In this document: one piece after another, positions 41,815 through 44,465 of the stretch
How positions within the stretch are numbered: the stretch's first letter is position 1
Layout: each line of letters starts with the position of its first letter
Source: Phycisphaerales bacterium
Lineage (GTDB): Bacteria; Planctomycetota; Phycisphaerae; Phycisphaerales; UBA1924
Direction: 5' to 3'
NCBI GenBank assembly: GCA_016793015.1
Contig: JAEUJD010000074.1
Location: 1 to 44,465 of the forward strand
DNA length: 44,465 nucleotides
Made by a program: the position numbers and the translations under genes
The notes under the pieces: model-generated
Database searches by the model: none
What the model was told of the DNA's origin: nothing
The model's input: the letters and a program-made list of their open reading frames with translations, nothing else

Positions 41815-43554
41815 TCATTCCTCGTCGAAGTAGTCTTCCGCCGTCTTCTCGGCTTCGTTCTCAAACTCCACCGGCGCCGACTGCGCATCGCTCAGGATGC
41901 TCTCGTCGAACTCGCCCTCGTCGGCCACCCACACGCCTTCCTGCTTGGTAATGTTGGCGCGGTGCCCGCCGCGGCCGAGCTTGAGCTTCTCCGAGAACTT
42001 CTCGGTCTGGATGAGTTTGGTGTCGTCCTCGCGCTGGCGCCGTGCCCGGATCACGATCCGCAGGGGCACTTCGACAAACGGCGTCTCTTCGCGCAGCCGG
42101 TTCATCAGGAACCGCTGGTAGTTCGGCCGGAACAGTTCCGGATGATTCACCACGATCGTGATCGTCGGCGGATTCGTTTGCGTCTGCGCAACGAAGAACA
42201 CCTTGGCCATCGTGCCCGCCGTATCGGTCGGCCCCTGCCTCGTCACGATCTCGCGGATCAGCCGGTTCAATTTGCCCGTCGTCACACGCTCCTGGGCCTG
42301 CTGCTGCAACTCGAACGCGAGCTCGATCGTCTCGCGGACATTCTCGTTGTTCTGGCCGCTGATAAAGGCGATCGGCGCAAAGGCCAATCCCTTCAGCTCC
42401 TTCCGCAGATAGGTTTCGTACTTCTCCGGCGTGACCGGCTTGTCGTCGCGCCCGATCTGCCCCTCGGCAAGGTCCCACTTATTCACGACAATGATCGTCG
42501 GCTTCCAGCTCTTCTGGGCAAGCGCCGCCAACTGCTCATCCACCTGACTGATCTTTTCCGTCGCATCAATCAAGAGCAGAATCACATCCGCCCGCTCGAT
42601 CGCCCGCACGGCGCGATCCATCGCCCAGTGCTCGATCATGTTCTGGAAACTCTTCTTCCGCCGAACGCCCGCCGTATCGATCGCAACAAGCGTCTTTCCA
42701 TCAAAATCAAACCGCACGTCGATCGCGTCCCGCGTCGTGCCGGCAATCTCGCTCACAATCACCCGGGGCTCGCCCGCCATCGTGTTCACCAGCGTGCTCT
42801 TGCCCGCGTTCCGCTTGCCCACGATCGCCAGCATCATGTCCGCCCGCGCCTTGGGCCGCTTCGAATCATCATTCTCCGGCATCAATTCGTACAGCGTCTC
42901 GAGAAACTCGCGACGCATGTAGTTGTTCATCGAACTGACCATCAAGGGATCGCCAAAGCCCAGCGCCGACAACTCGTGCGCGTGCGCCTCCCACTTTGGT
43001 CCGTCCACCTTCGTCGCAACAATCCGAATCGGAGGCCGCTTCGATTTCTTCCCCTCGGTGCCTTGATGCCTCTCTGCCGCGTTGCCTTCTTCCTGCTTCA
43101 ACCCCTTCTTGCTCTTCCCACCCTTCGCCGCCTTCCCCTCTCGACCCGCGGCACCCAGCTTGCCCTCGCGCAGCAGCTTCGCAATCTGCAAATCGTGGGG
43201 AGTGATCCCCGCCTGCGCATCGACCGCAAACAGAATCAGATCCGCCCCCTCAACCGCCGTCGCGATCTGCGTCTCGATATCCCGAGTCAGCGTCGCCAGG
43301 TCCGAGCCGATCTCGTCGTACCGCTCGCCTTCCGCGGCATACACACCAAACCCGCCGGTATCCATGAACTCCACGACCTTGCGCGGGCTGTTCACACCGT
43401 TCGGGCCTTCGAGGTCCACGATGGCCGCGACCCGGTCGCGCGTCACCCCCGGCGTCGGGTCCACGATGGAGACCTTCGACTTGGCGATGAGGTTCATAAG
43501 CGAGGACTTGCCCGCGTTGGGGCGTCCGACAATGGCGATACGTGGAATGGGCAC
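41815..43554 (-). CDS. der: Ribosome-assembly GTPase Der (EngA) with insert
   Basis: This 579-residue protein is longer than the usual 440-490. It has two GTPase domains and a KH-like end and is needed for 50S assembly. The first domain has GRPNAGKSS (10-18), DPTPGVTRD, DTGG (65-68) and TKVDG (181-185) in place of NKxD. The second has VGKRNAGKST (about 245), DTAGVRRKKS and NKWD, all canonical. The KH end contains PPTITIVVNHPELFRPNYQRFLMNRLREETPF and PLRIVIRARR. Residues about 133-173 are a Lys/Gly/Glu-rich insert with the peptide AERHQGTEGKK, encoded by DNA that resembles dispersed intergenic repeats. A low-complexity acidic tail ends the protein. The start is GTG, five bases after a TACTAT box. 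Confidence 0.95.
   Translation of the reverse strand: MPIPRIAIVGRPNAGKSSLMNLIAKSKVSIVDPTPGVTRDRVAAIVDLEGPNGVNSPRKVVEFMDTGGFGVYAAEGERYDEIGSDLATLTRDIETQIATAVEGADLILFAVDAQAGITPHDLQIAKLLREGKLGAAGREGKAAKGGKSKKGLKQEEGNAAERHQGTEGKKSKRPPIRIVATKVDGPKWEAHAHELSALGFGDPLMVSSMNNYMRREFLETLYELMPENDDSKRPKARADMMLAIVGKRNAGKSTLVNTMAGEPRVIVSEIAGTTRDAIDVRFDFDGKTLVAIDTAGVRRKKSFQNMIEHWAMDRAVRAIERADVILLLIDATEKISQVDEQLAALAQKSWKPTIIVVNKWDLAEGQIGRDDKPVTPEKYETYLRKELKGLAFAPIAFISGQNNENVRETIELAFELQQQAQERVTTGKLNRLIREIVTRQGPTDTAGTMAKVFFVAQTQTNPPTITIVVNHPELFRPNYQRFLMNRLREETPFVEVPLRIVIRARRQREDDTKLIQTEKFSEKLKLGRGGHRANITKQEGVWVADEGEFDESILSDAQSAPVEFENEAEKTAEDYFDEE
43040..43165 (-). repeat. Repeat-like insert within der
   Basis: On the minus strand this reads as purine-rich AAGG/GAAG and GGCATCAAGGCACCGAGG-type sequence, unlike the rest of the gene and similar in kind to the GA-rich gaps at 9793-9868 and 10881-10980. 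It keeps the reading frame. Confidence 0.5.
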
Positions 43555-43559
43555 GGGGA

Positions 43560-43565
43560 ATAGTA
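43560..43565 (-). promoter_or_regulatory. -10-like box five bases before der GTG
   Basis: TACTAT on the minus strand, five bases, then GTG at 43554. It fits the leaderless pattern seen at other genes. No good -35 at 17 bp. Confidence 0.4.
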
Positions 43566-43613
43566 GGAAACCGAGAGGGGCATCAACCGTGCATTTCGCT
43601 TCGGTTCCAGCCG

Positions 43614-44207
43614 CTACCGCTCTCGCCGAACCCGGTAATCTTCCTCAATTAGCGGCACGTGTAAAACCTCTGCCAGCCGCCTGACGACTTTTTTGCAGTT
43701 CGATCCCATTTCCACTATCGCTTTTCGTCGCAAGTTCCCGTTGTCGTCGTGGACAACGTGGATCTCCGGATACTCGATGATATCGGATCCTCGGTAGTAA
43801 AAGACGCGAGCGAGCGCGATTGCACGAACCTTTGAGAGTGAGATCTGGACCGACCCGACGTGGATCGTGTTCCTCATCGAATCGATGACCATCACCGTTC
43901 CGATGCGAGCGCTCCGCACTTGGTGAACAACAAACACGATAATGGACACCATTCCGAGTAGAACCAATGCGAACGCCATCAAGTTTCCCATGGGCTGAGC
44001 GTTCATCGCCCTACCAAGCCAGAGCGCAAAGAGGATGAGTCCGCTCAGCGAAAGCAACCAGAAGAACAGCATCGCAAGAGACGGGAATATCCGCCACGAT
44101 GACGCGCGAAGAGTCGTTTGCCCATTTGGTTCTTCCTTCAAATGCCAGAGCGTTTGAACACTCGAAGGTGATTTGCGCATCTGGGGCTCGAAGGGTGGCA
44201 ACTCCAC
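43614..44207 (-). CDS. Small membrane protein of unknown function
   Basis: This 197-residue protein has two membrane helices (about 43-65 and 72-95) after a cytosolic N-terminus. A C-terminal domain follows (IGTVMVIDSMRNTIHVGSVQISLSKVRAIALARVFYYRGSDIIEYPEIHVVHDDNGNLRRKAIVEM), whose pattern resembles PH-like or DUF-type beta domains that follow twin helices. It has no recognised family. The GTG at 44207 is assumed; an ATG at 44180 would remove nine residues. A TAGGCT box (44222-44217, minus strand) lies six bases before an in-frame ATT just upstream of the GTG. It lies 59 bp from der on the same strand. Confidence 0.72.
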   Translation of the reverse strand: MELPPFEPQMRKSPSSVQTLWHLKEEPNGQTTLRASSWRIFPSLAMLFFWLLSLSGLILFALWLGRAMNAQPMGNLMAFALVLLGMVSIIVFVVHQVRSARIGTVMVIDSMRNTIHVGSVQISLSKVRAIALARVFYYRGSDIIEYPEIHVVHDDNGNLRRKAIVEMGSNCKKVVRRLAEVLHVPLIEEDYRVRRER

Positions 44208-44216
44208 AATGCGCCC

Positions 44217-44222
44217 AGCCTA
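44217..44222 (-). promoter_or_regulatory. -10-like box upstream of small membrane protein gene
   Basis: TAGGCT on the minus strand, the same hexamer as at tsaB. It lies six bases before an ATT codon that is in frame with the GTG start. Confidence 0.3.
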
Positions 44223-44279
44223 GCAAACAGACCGACGCTGACGCGCGCTGCACACAATTTCCAAGTTCTTCGTGTCCGT

Positions 44280-44465
44280 TCAGCATGCGGCCGCGTTCGG
44301 CAACCGTCCGCGCCGCCGCTTTGCCGCGAACAGAAGCATCGGCAATCCCGCCGCCATCCCCGTCCCCTTCGGCGCATCCCGCAAGGGCCGAAACCGCTCA
44401 CCCGTCCGCTGCTCTCGAAAATACTTCGCCATCTCCACCCGCTGCTCCCAAGTCAGCACGCCGAA
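44280..44465 (-). CDS. 3' end of a gene running off the window (C-terminal 61 residues)
   Basis: Read from the right edge, the minus strand encodes FGVLTWEQRVEMAKYF, then about 45 more residues to a TGA at 44282-44280. Codon use is G/C-ending and regular, as in the neighbouring genes. The tail GTGMAAGLPMLLFAAKRRRG (Gly-rich turn, short hydrophobic helix, Arg cluster) resembles C-terminal sorting signals of the PEP-CTERM kind, though it is short. The rest of the gene lies outside the window. The identity is unknown. Confidence 0.5.
   Translation of the reverse strand, partial: FGVLTWEQRVEMAKYFREQRTGERFRPLRDAPKGTGMAAGLPMLLFAAKRRRGRLPNAAAC

Noticed and set aside
41962-43563. 533-codon plus-strand frame opposite der
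   Set aside because: Antisense shadow with Arg/Pro/His bias; der is certain.

Overview
The window is GC-rich, gene-dense bacterial DNA and most likely comes from a planctomycete of the Phycisphaerae type. The main evidence is four large secreted proteins that each end in the same two-repeat, cysteine-flanked dockerin (DxNxDGxVDDxDF...F..AY/SY..L.C). Supporting evidence is a PEP-CTERM-like tail, a Gly-rich RRM protein, a FIST protein and many short palindromic intergenic repeats. No rRNA, CRISPR array, transposase or phage gene is visible.

Left part (1-12.8 kb). A four-helix-bundle (S23/IVP-type) gene lies between arrays of a 9-bp repeat, and part of one array is duplicated. Next come a NosL-like copper chaperone, a FIST sensor, an RRM protein with a clear terminator, an 843-residue propeller/Ig/dockerin protein, a CapD/FlaA1-type nucleotide-sugar dehydratase, a PEP-CTERM-like protein, a DUF1801 protein, a TolB-like propeller protein, the GTPase YchF and two tRNA-Arg genes. 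Several repeat families fill the gaps here, and one has entered the dehydratase gene in frame.

Middle (12.8-31.4 kb). An RND efflux pair (adaptor plus inner-membrane pump) is followed by two dockerin-tailed secreted proteins (a phosphoesterase and an unknown), a small lipoprotein preceded by two strong hairpins, and a GbsR-like regulator coupled to thymidylate kinase. A 1458-residue AsmA-like envelope protein comes next. A tightly coupled signalling operon follows (HTH-receiver, HDOD, pseudo-receiver/GAF), then TsaB.

Right part (31.4-44.5 kb). It holds an outer-membrane-like protein, an HU-family protein behind a good sigma70 promoter and long leader, and a four-gene Gld-type ABC operon (ATPase, permease, GldG-like, DUF4340). 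It continues with a STAS protein, a subtilase-like dockerin protein whose catalytic Asp and oxyanion Asn appear replaced, the GTPase Der with a repeat-derived insert, a small membrane protein and the 3' end of one further gene.

Points of most interest: the 9-bp array/four-helix-bundle unit; repeat elements inside two conserved genes; a recurring TANNNT box 5-7 bases before start codons, which suggests leaderless mRNAs; and the set of dockerin-tailed proteins with no cohesin in view. Functions are inferred from motifs read by eye; no database search was possible.
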